Made by a program: the position numbers and the translations under genes | The notes under the pieces: generated by a model | Seen by the model: the letters and a program-made list of their open reading frames with translations, nothing else | Told to the model about the DNA's origin: nothing | Database searches by the model: none | Assembly (NCBI GenBank): GCA_034620365.1 | Contig: JAQGEQ010000299.1 | Coordinates: forward strand, 682,001-746,000 | Reading direction: 5' to 3' | DNA from: Pegea sp. RAD2-039 | Taxonomy: Eukaryota > Chordata > Thaliacea > Salpida > Salpidae | Length of the DNA stretch: 64,000 nt | In this document: positions 26,313 through 37,901 of the stretch, piece after piece | Layout: each line of letters opens with the position of its first letter | Position numbering within the stretch: the first letter of the stretch is position 1

Positions 26313-27440
26313 AAAGGCAAGTGGTTATTAGGTATGTTATGACTGATTATATTGTTTGTTTTATTGTAGAATTTATTATATTTATTGTTTTATCTTCATC
26401 AAATAGTTCCATCAATTTTTGTGAGTTTTTTCAACTGCAATTTGTTTCCAGCTTTTTATCTTAATATTTGACAACATTTCTATATAATAATTTTTAGCAA
26501 TTCAATATTAGTTTTTTGGTATTCATCTTAATTAATTTATAAAAAATTTCAAAAAAAACTGATTATTATTACTTACTTTAATTAGTGCTTTCAAAAGCAA
26601 CGGAACATTTATAAACTACATTCATGAGTTTAAAATTTTCTTATTAATTTGCAGATCTGAAAAAGTTTCTTTTTACAATGTAATTACTGAAATCAATAAC
26701 TATGACCAATGTCTTTTTTTTATTTACAATATACTCCTACATCTTTTTTCACCAATCTTTGAGTTGATATAAAATTTAGTAAATTATTGTTTTTTAATCA
26801 AGCATAATTTAGAAAGCAAAAAATTCTTTGAAATGGTTAAATATAGACTATATGTCACCCAATTACATTTAATAGACTCATCAACTATTTTTACTAATTG
26901 TTTTGGTGACTTTATCAAAAAAAAAATTTTTATTTAAAACAAATGAAAACAAACTTGAGTCATAATCCTATTATACTATTTTGTCATGATTAAAAAGACC
27001 TTACACTAGATAACAAGGTTCTAGCTAGAAGTAAATTGTTAATCTAAATGTTACTCAAATATATATTCTGATAATATAAACTAAGCAAGAAATATCAAAA
27101 AACTTTCAAAAACATCGCACATGACCATGAGTAGTAGCTTAGTTAAATGCTTACTACAGTTTGACCTCGAGGAAAATTGAATCAAACATCCAAGACAATC
27201 AAACTTGATAATTGATCTCAATATCATTTGACCAGATATCAATTTCAACATTTTATTGGAGCTGAATAGAATAATTACAAAACTTTTTTTTCTGAACTTT
27301 AAAGATCCCAAAACCAATGATCTTCTCAAAAAAAAGGAACAAACATTTTTAGAAACTCAAATATTTTACTACAATTTCATAATTCAATTTGATATAATAA
27401 AAGATCAAATCTCTAAAACGACAATAATGGCAAAATATAT
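26313..27440. other. Intergenic AT-rich DNA, nothing recognised
   Basis: AT-rich sequence between the unrecognised exon cluster and the SPC25-like gene; no supported feature. Confidence 0.45.
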
Positions 27441-28031
27441 CTAAAATAAGTCTTCTGTAATAAATGTTTCAAAAAAATCATTGAAAGTATTTCCATTCAG
27501 AAGAAATTTTCCATCAAATCCTGCAAGATCATCACAATAAGGAGAAACATCACAAGTGACACTATAGTCATTTGTATCTTTGTTATAGTTTTCCACAAAC
27601 TTTACTACATGTAGATATTTACAAGAAACAGAGAAGTGAAGGAAGTATTTTGAATGATTGACATCAATTTTTTCTAAGTGACTTTTGATATTACTAAACT
27701 TCATTTTGCTTTCTTTTGATTGATGATAGATCTCATCGAACCACTTCATCAAAGGAGTCTTACAGTTTTTATATTCTTTCATAGAAATTATAGCTTGAAA
27801 TTCCAAACTTGTCTTTTCATAAGACACACGTGTTTTTTCATCATCAATTAGTTGGTCAACATGGTGTAACATTACCTCTAATTCACTTATATCATCTAAT
27901 AATTTTAAGCTCTTGCTTCTTGGAATATCATCAACCTTTTTTGGATTAGCACTTGTTTCATCTTGTAGTTTTTCTATAGATTCTTGAAGATTTCTTTCTA
28001 AGTTAGTAACAATTTGTAACTCATCATCCAT
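27441..28031 (-). CDS. SPC25: Coiled-coil protein resembling kinetochore SPC25
   Basis: Intronless 196-residue ORF with ATG at 28031 and a stop at 27441. The first about 130 residues are highly charged with heptad-like leucines (LERNLQESIEKLQ, LLDDISELEVMLHHVDQLI), as expected for a long coiled coil. The last about 65 residues form a compact region whose order of motifs follows the SPC25 C-terminal RWD-like domain: a hydrophobic strand (YFLHFSVSC), a Y-x-V strand (DYSVTCDVSPYCDDL), then a final Asn-Phe helix (NTFNDFFETFI). SPC25 pairs with SPC24 in the NDC80 complex and binds the MIS12 complex at kinetochores. Length fits (vertebrate proteins about 220). The match is by pattern only; another small coiled-coil protein is possible. 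Confidence 0.45.
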   Translation of the reverse strand: MDDELQIVTNLERNLQESIEKLQDETSANPKKVDDIPRSKSLKLLDDISELEVMLHHVDQLIDDEKTRVSYEKTSLEFQAIISMKEYKNCKTPLMKWFDEIYHQSKESKMKFSNIKSHLEKIDVNHSKYFLHFSVSCKYLHVVKFVENYNKDTNDYSVTCDVSPYCDDLAGFDGKFLLNGNTFNDFFETFITEDLF

Positions 28032-29779
28032 TTTTTTTACCTATATAAAAACAAAAGTATTTAACTATAAAAAGAACTAAAGATGATTATATTAACACCT
28101 TTATTGAATAATAGTAAACATAAATAAATATTAAAGTAATACATCAAAATATTAATCATAATACTTTGGGTAGTATATTTTTACTTAAATAATTAAACTA
28201 TGGTTGTGTAAAAGAAAGTGTTTCTAATTCATTTAGCAAAATTAAATATAAACATAATCATGCATTTTCTAAATTTAAAGATACAAAAAATAAGAGTCGT
28301 CTACTGTACATTAAAAATATAATTAAAATACAAAATTACTTTTCTTATATGAATAGAAAGTTGAAAAACCAAAAAAAATGTCTTTCAAAGAAGTTTTCTT
28401 TAACAAAAGTTTACATATTTTAATCAAATCAAAGTCAGAACCTTCTGCAATTAATAAAAATAACTTTTGAAGTTTGCAAAATTAACGATAAAATTATTAT
28501 AAAGAAAATTTGAGATACTAATAAATTTATAAACTGAAGCAAATTAAGAAGCAATGAACTTTGAAAATATGCGTGACATTATTGGTTGTAATATAAGTTG
28601 GCTTTTAGATATTTCAAAATCATATGACAAAATCAAGTCGTATTTAAAAAAATATATATTTACTTTAATATAGGTTACAAAAAACGTACTGAAGTTTTGT
28701 TCTATATACTTATATAACTTTTACTTTAAAATTAAAAACTGATTGATATAGTTTTATTTTTTCAAAACACTTTAAATTAGTGTGTATCGTTTTACGATCT
28801 ACACCAAAAAATATTATATACTAAAATAGAAAAATAATTGCACCTGCTTGGAAATGCAAACAGTATAATCAACTGATATTAAAGTAAATTGAACTTCTTT
28901 TAGTGCAGAAAAATTTGAAATAATTAGTTTAAAGTGTTAATATGTAAAGTTTTCAATCAGAATCAAAAGAAATCAAAAGTTTTTAAGAAATTTATTTTGA
29001 AAATTCCCTATAAAGAGATCTATTACTTAGAAGTCGAGCACACCAAAGGCTCGCTTGATTAGCAGATTAAGTCATAAGGTGACTATTTTACTGGCATACT
29101 CCTTAAAGTAAATTTTACACCCAGAAAGCTATTTCTAGATATAAAACTTAATAATAATTATAATGATATATAAATTGTCATCAATTATCCATAGAAACTA
29201 TTGGCCCCAAATAACTTATTTAATTCTGAAAAAATGTTCTGTAGACTAAAAAATGTAAGTATATAAAGAAAGTAAAATATTTCAATTAAATAAAAGACTT
29301 TATTGTATCGATAGTCGCTCGAATGAAGATTAATCGTTTATACGAAATTTTATTACATGGCAAACTCTCATCTGACTATAGATCAAAGGTGCTCGGAGAA
29401 CGATACAAAAACCTAGTTGGATTCTCGTTGAAAAGGCTCAGACATGTAATGATAAGTACTCTATAAAAGAACTTTATTCTGTTGTAAGGCACGCACGACA
29501 ACAACGAAATGCAAGCACACAGGAAAGACTATATTGTAATGATTACTTTTTCTATTGAAATTTAGGTACGTAGTAATTTATCTATTTAAAATAAGTTCAA
29601 GTGTACCACAGTATAAAATACTTTCAGCTGTAACTTTGTAGCGGAGCTGGCAACATAAATAAAAACCAAATGAATCAACATCATTCGTGGGGGTTGCAGA
29701 ACAAAGAAGAAAGCGCAAGGAAGGAAAGGGTTACACAGTCATCTAGCAATTTCATTCACGTCTCTGTACAAAATGTGGT
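28032..29779. other. Intergenic DNA between SPC25-like gene and HOGA1
   Basis: Mostly AT-rich. Two less AT-rich patches (about 29,290-29,530 and 29,640-29,780) have no recognisable coding potential. The second probably includes the 5' UTR and promoter region of HOGA1. Confidence 0.4.
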
Positions 29780-32664
29780 ATGGTGTTTGCCATTAAAAGT
29801 AAGTAAAGTATTGTTGCTATTATATTCTTAGTTATAATAGCTCTTTTCATAAAGTTTTGGTTATTTTAATTGTTTGTATAAATAGTAAAAAGTATTATTC
29901 GGTTAATTCCTTTTAATTATCAGATCGAACGTTTTGTTAGTGTAACGTTTAAGGGGATTATTTTATTTATTTATTCAACGCGTAAGTACTAGTTACAAAT
30001 TCAACAGCTTTTAACAATGAACAAAAGCCAAATATTAACAGTAAAGAGATGAAATAAGCAAGTATTATGACTGAAAATATAATGGAAAGTTCTTATTATC
30101 ACAATTTGAATTTAATATCGAAAAAATAACAACGCTGTAGAGGCATAGATAAAGTATAAATTATCAATCAAAAATTTGATAAGAAAGTGAGAAAACCGGC
30201 AATTATACTTATCACTTGTTGAGAGAAATTACTTAAACCTTATGTTTTAGTCAAAATAATCATGATTTAAATCATAATTTTAAAGAATGTGATAGATTTT
30301 GATTTAGTGGTGGATTATTCAGTTGAAATTATTTATTTAATTTTCAGATCATCTTGTTGTTATTGGTTGAATTATCTTTCATTCCAAAACAGAAATTTAC
30401 AATCAAACATAACTATAACAATTTTAATTAATATTATTTAGATATTATTATAAAGTATTATTATCATTGAAGATCTTATATAGTTATGAAATGTCTTCAT
30501 TGTTTAGAAAAAGTTATTTTGTTTGATTTGTTCATTAGATTATTTTATTAGTTTTGTTTATTACTTACTTTTGAACTTTTTAATCTTTTAGATTTGAAAA
30601 TGAATAGATTTTGTTTTAATTTTAACAAAAGATTAATTTCTTTAAATTCAACGAGAAAGCTTTCAACCTCTAAGACTTATTTTTATCCAAAAGTTAATGA
30701 CTTGAGTTTGAAAGGTATCTTTCCTCCTATACCAACTCCGTTTTCAGATATCAACAACAAGATTTGTTATGAAGGATTGCAGAGAAATTTCGAAACATGG
30801 AAAGATATGCCTCTAAGTGGTTAGACAGTCTTCTTAACAAATTAATTAACTAAAAGCTTTTTCTTATTAGACTTATTTGGCAATCCTTATTTTGTAAAGG
30901 ATTGACATTAATCACAAATATATGAACAGAGGTTTTTTACTGTTAACAGTTTTTTTAATTCCTTTTGCTAAAATTTTCTGATAAAAGATGGTGAGACTGA
31001 TGTTCATAAAAATGTTCTTTTATCATGTTTTAAAACTACTCTGCAGATTTTGTTTAACATTTATTAATAATATTTTTGTACAATAATTAAAATTTAATGT
31101 GACATCAGTTTCTTCATCTTTGTTTAAAAATTTGTTGTTAAAATTTGATAAAGTCTTTATAGATAATTTTTAAAAGCAAACCTCATAGTTTATAACAATT
31201 TAATTTTGCTAAAACTTACATTTGCTTACATATGTACTTTGCATCTATTTTTCACTCCTTATAAAAGCTTTTTTTAAACTTTCATCTATTTTAACTTTTA
31301 TGTTTTCTAGGGTATGTAGTACAAGGGTCAAATGGTGAATATCCTTTTTTAACTTCACAAGAGCGAGTTGAACTTGTCAAAAAGGTTAAAGAAATGGCAG
31401 CAAATAAACTATTAATTGCTGGATCTGGTTGTGAATGTAAATATCTATTTTTTAAACCACTCACTGCTACTTATTAATAAAACTAATTTAAACCTTAATT
31501 TTTATTTACACTTTATTAGAGGTTTTTTATTTAGAAAATTGTTTTTTTCAGCAACTGATGCTACTATTGAAATGTCAAACAAAATGGGTGATAATGGTGC
31601 AGATGCAGCTTTAGTAATCACTCCTTGCTACTATAAAAGTCAAATGACATCTTCTATATTTTTATCACATTTTGAAAAAGTAAGTATTGTATATAGATTA
31701 TCACTGAAATCTTTATTTCAATCAACTTTAAAAGCTTGTTTTTTTTGGATTTGAATATTTATTCAGCTTTAATTAAACTTAATAAAAAATGTTTAAAGAT
31801 AAGCTAACTAGATTTTATTCCTGTAGGTTATAAATAAGTTAGTTTTTTATTTTAAAAAAATCTGGTTTTTGATATTTGGCTTGATTATATGTAATTCTTT
31901 GGAAATAAGATTACAACCTAATGATTATTTATAGGTTGCTGATAAAAGTCAAATTCCCATCATTCTGTACAACATGCCTGGTAATACAGGAGTTAATATC
32001 CCAATTGATGTAGTTGTTCAATTAGCTCAACACCCAAACTGCATTGGAATGAAAGAAAGTGGTGGTGATGTATGCTTATTTGTAAATAAAGCTCAGATAA
32101 CTAACTATTCAAAACTTATTTTACTTTCAGCAAATGTTTAAACTGATTTAAACGATAGATTAATTTTTTTTAGATTGTTCGAATTTCTCAAATTGTTCAT
32201 CAAACTATTGGATGTGACTTTCAAGTAGTTGCTGGATCTGCTAGCTTTTTACAAGCTTCATGTATGGTTGGTGCTGTAGGAGCTATAGCTGCTTTAGCAA
32301 ATGTGCTTGGTAATGAAGTATGCCAGTTGTATGATTGTTGTCAGTCTAAAAATTGGGAGAAGGCAACATTACTCCAATATCGATTGTTGCAACCAAATGC
32401 TGCAGTAAGTAATTATTTTTTTGTGAAAATAAGCTTTGAAATCATTGAAATTCAGCGATATTTATGAAAACTTAATTTCGTACAACAATTACATTTTAGG
32501 TAACAACAAAATATGGTGTATCTGGCCTAAAAGCCACCCTTGATTGGATCGGTATGTATGGAGGTAAACCAAGATTACCATTACAGCCTTTAGAGAATTC
32601 CAGTATTGAAGATTTGAAAATAATGTTTCAATCAAATGGTTTTTTCACTGATTGTAAAAACTAA
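29780..32664 (+). CDS. HOGA1: 4-hydroxy-2-oxoglutarate aldolase, mitochondrial
   Basis: Seven exons in perfect frame give 343 residues: 29780-29798, 30592-30819, 31311-31436, 31552-31679, 31935-32069, 32174-32404 and 32500-32664 (TAA). The enzyme splits 4-hydroxy-2-oxoglutarate to pyruvate and glyoxylate in hydroxyproline breakdown. Visible motifs of the DHDPS/aldolase superfamily include the substrate loop [26 protein letters not shown], the tyrosine segment [21 protein letters not shown], the Schiff-base lysine in IGMKESGGD, and [10 protein letters not shown]; the closing GYSGLK-type segment is [17 protein letters not shown]. The first about 40 residues are basic and Ser/Thr-rich without acids, a mitochondrial presequence. 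The start in the 19-nt first exon is in frame with a second ATG at 30600, so either could be used. Length is close to human HOGA1 (327). Confidence 0.95.
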
Positions 32665-33459
32665 TTTCTTTCAAAATATGTTGTAAAGATGAACCTTTTT
32701 TCGTTTATTATTTTAATATCACTTTTTAAACTTATATATAAACTCATTATGATTCAAAAGATGAATAATTTAATATTAAAATTGTTATTTCATTTAAATT
32801 TTAAGAATCAATTTCATATAAAATGCAATTTAACAGGTTTGAATGGTTATAACCAATTATTATATTTTTAAATTTGACTGTAACCGAACAGCGGATTTAA
32901 AGATTTGGGATTATAGTGCTCGCTACTCTCCCCTATAATCAAGGTCCATTTGTATACAGAAAATATGATTGTCAACTTCCTTCCATATACTGTTTCTAAC
33001 TTTGAAGCTTAGGAAGAAAATTATTGAATTGCTTATTTAATAAGATAGTAGTCACAGATACCCAGTGAAGCTAATTTTTTTGCTCCTTATATTCTTCATA
33101 ATGAAAACTGCTTGCGCTTTGGTCACTTACTTATCATATTTTTATTGCTGTGTTATAAATATCCGTTTTGTAAGTCTTTATTAGAATGTATTTTTTGAAT
33201 TTTACGAGATATTTGAGTCAGCGTAAAAGTAATTTAATAAACGTTTATCTGATTTTTCGAGTTTTTATTAGAAACTATTTATTCAGAAGTTACTGATAGT
33301 TTAATATTACTCACGAAAGATAAATACAATAAAAAATGATATTTTACAAAAAAGTAAGAGATTATTAAATTTTCATCTATCTTGTTAAACATTTATTCCT
33401 TGATGCAAACTGCTGATGACTTGCGATATATAAAGACATTGAAAAAACCAATTATCTTT
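32665..33459. other. HOGA1 3' flank to LINE cluster
   Basis: AT-rich. It contains the HOGA1 3' UTR and a small perfect inverted repeat at 32909-32940 (separate entry). No gene seen. Confidence 0.45.
32909..32940. repeat. 8-bp perfect inverted repeat with 16-nt loop
   Basis: GATTATAG at 32909-32916 pairs with CTATAATC at 32933-32940 around a pyrimidine-rich loop, in a patch richer in GC than its surroundings. It could be a transcript-end structure or the remnant of a small inverted-repeat element; it may also be chance. Confidence 0.35.
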
Positions 33460-33547
33460 TATTTATTTGAATAAATGCGAAAAAGGGTGCCTAAAGAGAG
33501 CACCTCCCGCTAACACACATTCTCACAAATAACATCTATTAAAGTTA
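33460..33547 (-). mobile_element. Left part of an older LINE copy, split by the full-length element
   Basis: Minus-orientation 3' end of the LINE family (stem-loop and conserved tail at 33,484-33,530), diverged from the intact copy. Its continuation is found on the other side of the full-length element at 37,937-38,492, so the two pieces were one insertion before being split. Confidence 0.8.
33534..33547 (+). repeat. Target-site duplication, left copy
   Basis: ATCTATTAAAGTTA immediately before the full-length LINE. It matches 37937-37949 with one base missing. Confidence 0.75.
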
Positions 33548-33783
33548 TTTCTAGGAAGTGAATTGTTTATTATATATATATTATATTTTGTGGTTGGTGA
33601 CAGTAAAAATCTTTTATAAATCTTTGGTGGATACACATTTTTGAATAACTGCTAATAAGCTGTGATTAACTTTTGTGGTGTATTTATCTATATTTTTACT
33701 TATTATTATATATTATTAACTTGGTATATTTGGTATACTTTATTAACCTTGTATACTTTGGTGGGAGTTACTAAAAATCTATC

Positions 33784-34779
33784 ATGGAAACTATGGTAGA
33801 TACAAATGACAGGACCTTGCGGTCAAAAGCTCCAAAAAACCCAAGCAAACCAAGTTCTTCAAAACAAGCTTGCAATGGCAATTGCCAAGCTTGTGACAAA
33901 ACTTGCTCTGGTGAAGATATGGCAATAGATTGCATCAAATGCCTCTCTAGGTTTCACCTTACTTGTAGTGATGTGAATAAAAAATTATATGACATATTTG
34001 AAAATAATAAAATGCAGCAAGTGGGATTTTGTTGGTCCTGCATTAAATGTAGATCTATGGACAAAACAACTACCTCGTCCAACACTAACAAAAGCCTATT
34101 GTCTGACATCAGCAACACCATATCCACTGAATTGACCAAATTAAAATCTGAAATTGGCAACGATGTTGCCAAAATCAATGAAAAGATTTCTATCTTATCC
34201 AAATCTATGGATGAACTGGAAGCCTCCACAAAGAAGCCTCTCACATGGGCCTCAGTTGTTGGTAATTCTGGATCCGAAAAAAATACTAGCGTGGTGCAAC
34301 TTCTTGCCAAGAAGGTTACTGACACGCACAAGAAACTTACTCTGGACCGGGAGGATAGAGAAAACAATGTCATCATCTTTGGTGTCCCTGAGACTGATAA
34401 AGACGATGACATCAAGACTTTTAATCAAATGTGCACTCAAGGCCTTGGTGCTGTGGACACTCCAAAAGTTTCAATGACCAGACTCGGGGCAAAAAGATCA
34501 AATCATAAAAGACCGTTAAAAGTGTCCTTTCAGGAAAGATGGGACAAACGTAAGTTTCTTGCTAAGCTGTATAAACTTAAGCAGGACGAAAAATTCCAGG
34601 GCATCAGAGTAGCACATGATATGTGTGAAGATGATCGCGTAGAAAATAAGCGTCTTCTAAAAGAGGCGTACAGCCGAAATCAGAAAGAGCAACCAACTGA
34701 TTTCAAATACAAAGTTCGAGGTCAACCATGGGCTTTACAGATTGTGAAAGTCTTTTCAAAAAACAGAAGTGCAAAATAA
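33784..34779 (+). CDS. LINE ORF1 protein with PHD-like zinc finger and coiled coil
   Basis: 331 residues. Residues about 29-90 carry Cys/His ligands spaced like a PHD finger (CQACDKTCSGEDMAIDCIKC, then FHLTC and CWSCIKC). Residues about 100-150 are a predicted coiled coil (ISTELTKLKSEIGNDVAKIN, continuing with EKISILSKSMDEL), suitable for trimerisation. The C-terminal half (ENNVIIFGVPETD ... RLGAK ... RPLKVSF) resembles the RNA-binding RRM/CTD region of LINE ORF1 proteins. It would act as the nucleic-acid chaperone of the retrotransposition RNP. Its end overlaps the ORF2 frame by 52 nt. Confidence 0.85.
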   Translation: METMVDTNDRTLRSKAPKNPSKPSSSKQACNGNCQACDKTCSGEDMAIDCIKCLSRFHLTCSDVNKKLYDIFENNKMQQVGFCWSCIKCRSMDKTTTSSNTNKSLLSDISNTISTELTKLKSEIGNDVAKINEKISILSKSMDELEASTKKPLTWASVVGNSGSEKNTSVVQLLAKKVTDTHKKLTLDREDRENNVIIFGVPETDKDDDIKTFNQMCTQGLGAVDTPKVSMTRLGAKRSNHKRPLKVSFQERWDKRKFLAKLYKLKQDEKFQGIRVAHDMCEDDRVENKRLLKEAYSRNQKEQPTDFKYKVRGQPWALQIVKVFSKNRSAK

Positions 34780-37775
34780 CCACTGGACCCACATCACCCT
34801 TATTCAACCTCTCTTCGCACAAAATTATTAATACTATGCTTCCAGCCCAAGATAACAGTACACAGAAGACTACCACCAAATCTTACAAGTGTCAAAAAGA
34901 CAATTTTTCTTTTATATTAGGTATGTTTTTCAACGCACGGTCAATTGTCAACAAAATTTTCGAATTGAAAGCTCTTTTGCTTTCTCAAGATTTTACATTT
35001 GTTTTCATTACCGAAACTTGGTTGAAACCCTTTTATCCTGACTCCTTTCTGGATGACAGTGATCTTTTTCGTGCTTTGCGCTGTGATAGACTGTTTGATA
35101 GAGGCGGCGGTGTTTGTGTAATCTATAAAACATCACTGGCACCCATGATTTCAAGAATTAAGATAAATACCATTAATTGCCCAGGATTTGAGATTATTGC
35201 TTTCAATTTTCATTACTCAAAGTCTAAGTTTTCCCGCTTTATATGTACCTACCTACCACCGTCTAAAGTTAACGATGAGGTTACTATTAAGGCCTTATTG
35301 ATGGTTCTGAAAAGCCTTGTTTGTCCTGAGATGTATATTCTCGGGGATTTTAATTTTAGCAGAATTGATTGGAATAACCCAAATTTAGCATTCAATGGAA
35401 AAATGTTTAATTTGAATGGAGACAAAACTAATTTAGCCAATCTGAGTCATGTCTTTGTAAACTTCCTTGATGCCAATAATCTATCTCAGATGGTTACTTT
35501 TCCAACCCAAGTTAGTGGTAATACTTTGGATCTTCTCATCACATCAAAACCTGATAACGTTATCTACGTTGATCAAAATGAACCTTTTGCTCTGACATGC
35601 GATCACAACATGATTGAATTCAAACTCCAACAAACTTTTTCTACGAACGTTAAAACTCCAAGCATACGGAACTTTTATCATGGAAATTATAACAGTATAA
35701 ACAAGTTTTTATCAGGTGTTGACTGGATTTCTGTTTTCAACTCTACCGAAGACATCAATGATATCTACTCGAGGTTTACTAACATTGTTAATGAGTCAAT
35801 TAAAAAGTTCATACCTCTATATAGAGTCAACAAAAAACCACACTTGCCAAGATATTTAAGGAATTTACAGCATTTGAAAAACCTCTTATACAAACAAACT
35901 AAAGCAGATCCTTCCATCAAACCTCTATACAAAGATCTTTGTCTAGTCTACAAGAAATCAGTTTATAGCCTCTATTTAGGAAAAGAAAGTGCAATCTTAT
36001 CTTCACCTAGCAAGAAAACGTTTTTTGGCTTCATTAATCACAAGCTTAAGGCGAGATCTCATCTACCTCCCTTGCTTGATAACGCCAATCAGCTGGTGAT
36101 GGAACCAAAGAATAAAGCTGAATTGCTAAACAAACAATTTGAAAAGGTTTTTATAACCGATGATGGCAATACTCCTACTATTTCCTACTCCAATATCCTT
36201 TCAAATATCTCTGAGATGGTAGATCTAGACATAACAGTTGATATAGTATCTAAGGCTATTTCTTCTCTAAAATCAACAGTTTCCAACACCCCAGATCAAA
36301 TCCCAGCTTTGTTTTTAAGAAAAAGTACTTCTTCTTTAGCGCTACCCTTATCGCTACTCTTTAACATGACTCTTAAGCGGGGAAGACTTCCACAAATTTG
36401 GAAGAATGCTATTATTACTCCAATTTATAAGAAGGGTCCCAGAAACACTGCACTTAACTACAGACCAGTTTCGCTGACTTCGGTTATCTGCAGAACTCAA
36501 GAACATATCATTCACAACCATATAACTAGCCATTTGACGGAGCATCATCTAATATCTGATGCCCAGCATGGCTTTGTTAAGCAAAGATCTTCTTTGACTC
36601 AACATCTCACTTTTTTCAATGAGCTTACAGCTCATTACGAAAGTAATACTCCATGTGACATCATATACCTTGATTTTGCTAAAGCGTTTGATTCTGTTCC
36701 ACACAACAAGCTCATTACTGTATTGAAAAACATAAAAATCAGCAACTCTATCTTAAAATGGATTGAAGATTTCTTATCAGGTAGAACCCAACGAACCCGT
36801 GTAGAAAGATCTTTATCTACTCCTAGTAAAGTCACCAGCGGCGTTCCTCAGGGTTCCGTTCTGGGTCCACTTCTCTTTTTGATTTTCATTGAAGACCTCA
36901 TCAGAAGACTAATAACAGTAGACAATGTCAGTGTGTTTGTGTATGCAGATGACATCAAGCTATTATCTGGTTCTCACTCAAAACTCCAAACTGCACTAAA
37001 CATTGTAGAAAACTGGTCTGCGAATTGGCAACTTAAAATCCAGCCAACAAAGTCTGAAGTTATAACATTCTCCCGTAAGCCAGCGGCCAACTTCAGCAAC
37101 CAATACTACATCAATGGATTCATTCTTGAACGAGTATCCTCAGTCATAGACCTCGGCATTACTCTGACATCTGACTTCAAATGGCACAGTTATGTTTCCA
37201 GAATCTTTGGAAAATCTATCAAGCTTGTCCACCTCATCATAAAGACTTTTAATTCTAAAGATCCATGGTTTTTCGTCAACCTTTTCAAACTGTACATACG
37301 CCCTATTCTTGAATACAATATCAGTGCATGGATGCCATATCAAGTTGGTGATATCAGAAAAATCGAATCTGTTCAGGCAACATTTACGAGATTGGTTTGC
37401 AGGAAACTTAATATCAAATACGAGAGTTATAAGCATCGTCTCAGCTTCTTCAATCTAGATACTTTGGAAATCCGAAGAATTAAATACGACCTTATCCTGA
37501 TTTTTAAAATTATTCACAACCTAATTGATCTTCAGTTTGATGACTTTTTCTCCATTAGTCCCTCCCTCAAGTTATATCAACTTAGAAGACATAAATTACA
37601 TCTTAATAAGCCCACTCCACCAGCTACGTTAACCAGATTAAGTTTTTTCTCATACCGCACAATCAGTACATGGAACAATCTGCCATCAGAGATTGTCATG
37701 TCAAAATCACTTATGCTGTTCAAGAAAAAGCTGAATTGTTATAATATCGCCAACATTGCCATTTCTAAACTGTGA
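34728..37775 (+). CDS. LINE ORF2: endonuclease and reverse transcriptase
   Basis: 1015 codons from the first ATG; the ATG at 34836 is the more natural start, because the frame before it overlaps ORF1. The N-terminal part is an AP-type endonuclease (FNARSIVNK, FVFITETWL, GGGVCVIYK, YILGDFNFSRIDW, DLLITS, CDHNMI). The central part is a reverse transcriptase (IITPIYKKG, NYRPVSLTS, HGFVKQRSS, YLDFAKAFDSVPH, GVPQGSVLGPLLFLIFI and the catalytic FVYADD). The C-terminal 200 residues are the conserved LINE tail. It nicks target DNA and copies the element RNA in place. No stop or frameshift is visible. Translation of ORF2 may need reinitiation or frameshifting after ORF1. Confidence 0.93.
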   Translation: MGFTDCESLFKKQKCKITTGPTSPLFNLSSHKIINTMLPAQDNSTQKTTTKSYKCQKDNFSFILGMFFNARSIVNKIFELKALLLSQDFTFVFITETWLKPFYPDSFLDDSDLFRALRCDRLFDRGGGVCVIYKTSLAPMISRIKINTINCPGFEIIAFNFHYSKSKFSRFICTYLPPSKVNDEVTIKALLMVLKSLVCPEMYILGDFNFSRIDWNNPNLAFNGKMFNLNGDKTNLANLSHVFVNFLDANNLSQMVTFPTQVSGNTLDLLITSKPDNVIYVDQNEPFALTCDHNMIEFKLQQTFSTNVKTPSIRNFYHGNYNSINKFLSGVDWISVFNSTEDINDIYSRFTNIVNESIKKFIPLYRVNKKPHLPRYLRNLQHLKNLLYKQTKADPSIKPLYKDLCLVYKKSVYSLYLGKESAILSSPSKKTFFGFINHKLKARSHLPPLLDNANQLVMEPKNKAELLNKQFEKVFITDDGNTPTISYSNILSNISEMVDLDITVDIVSKAISSLKSTVSNTPDQIPALFLRKSTSSLALPLSLLFNMTLKRGRLPQIWKNAIITPIYKKGPRNTALNYRPVSLTSVICRTQEHIIHNHITSHLTEHHLISDAQHGFVKQRSSLTQHLTFFNELTAHYESNTPCDIIYLDFAKAFDSVPHNKLITVLKNIKISNSILKWIEDFLSGRTQRTRVERSLSTPSKVTSGVPQGSVLGPLLFLIFIEDLIRRLITVDNVSVFVYADDIKLLSGSHSKLQTALNIVENWSANWQLKIQPTKSEVITFSRKPAANFSNQYYINGFILERVSSVIDLGITLTSDFKWHSYVSRIFGKSIKLVHLIIKTFNSKDPWFFVNLFKLYIRPILEYNISAWMPYQVGDIRKIESVQATFTRLVCRKLNIKYESYKHRLSFFNLDTLEIRRIKYDLILIFKIIHNLIDLQFDDFFSISPSLKLYQLRRHKLHLNKPTPPATLTRLSFFSYRTISTWNNLPSEIVMSKSLMLFKKKLNCYNIANIAISKL

Positions 37776-37882
37776 ATTTTTCTCTTTTACAATACTATGA
37801 TTCTGTGCAATTCTTCATTGACATATGCTTTTTCGTTTACACGTCAAATAGATCTAATTTGTGAGAATGTGTGTTAGCGAGA

Positions 37883-37901
37883 GGTGCTCTTTTTAGGCAC
37901 C
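37883..37901 (+). other. LINE 3' UTR stem-loop (probable reverse-transcriptase recognition hairpin)
   Basis: GGTGC and GCACC form a 5-bp stem around a 9-nt loop (TCTTTTTAG), about 20 nt before the (AAAT)n tail. The same stem is present in the copies at 15.86 kb and 33.49 kb and, with a G-U wobble, in the tail at 26.08 kb. In L2/UnaL2-type LINEs a 3' hairpin of this sort is recognised by the reverse transcriptase; that role here is inference. Confidence 0.6.

Noticed and set aside
27081-27444. ORFs of 62 and 82 residues next to the SPC25-like gene
   Set aside because: AT-rich, overlapping on opposite strands, without recognisable motifs or splice context.
37140-37436. Minus-strand ORF within the LINE, and its twin on the plus strand at 16,322-16,591
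   Set aside because: Antisense to ORF2; it appears in both copies because the DNA is the same.
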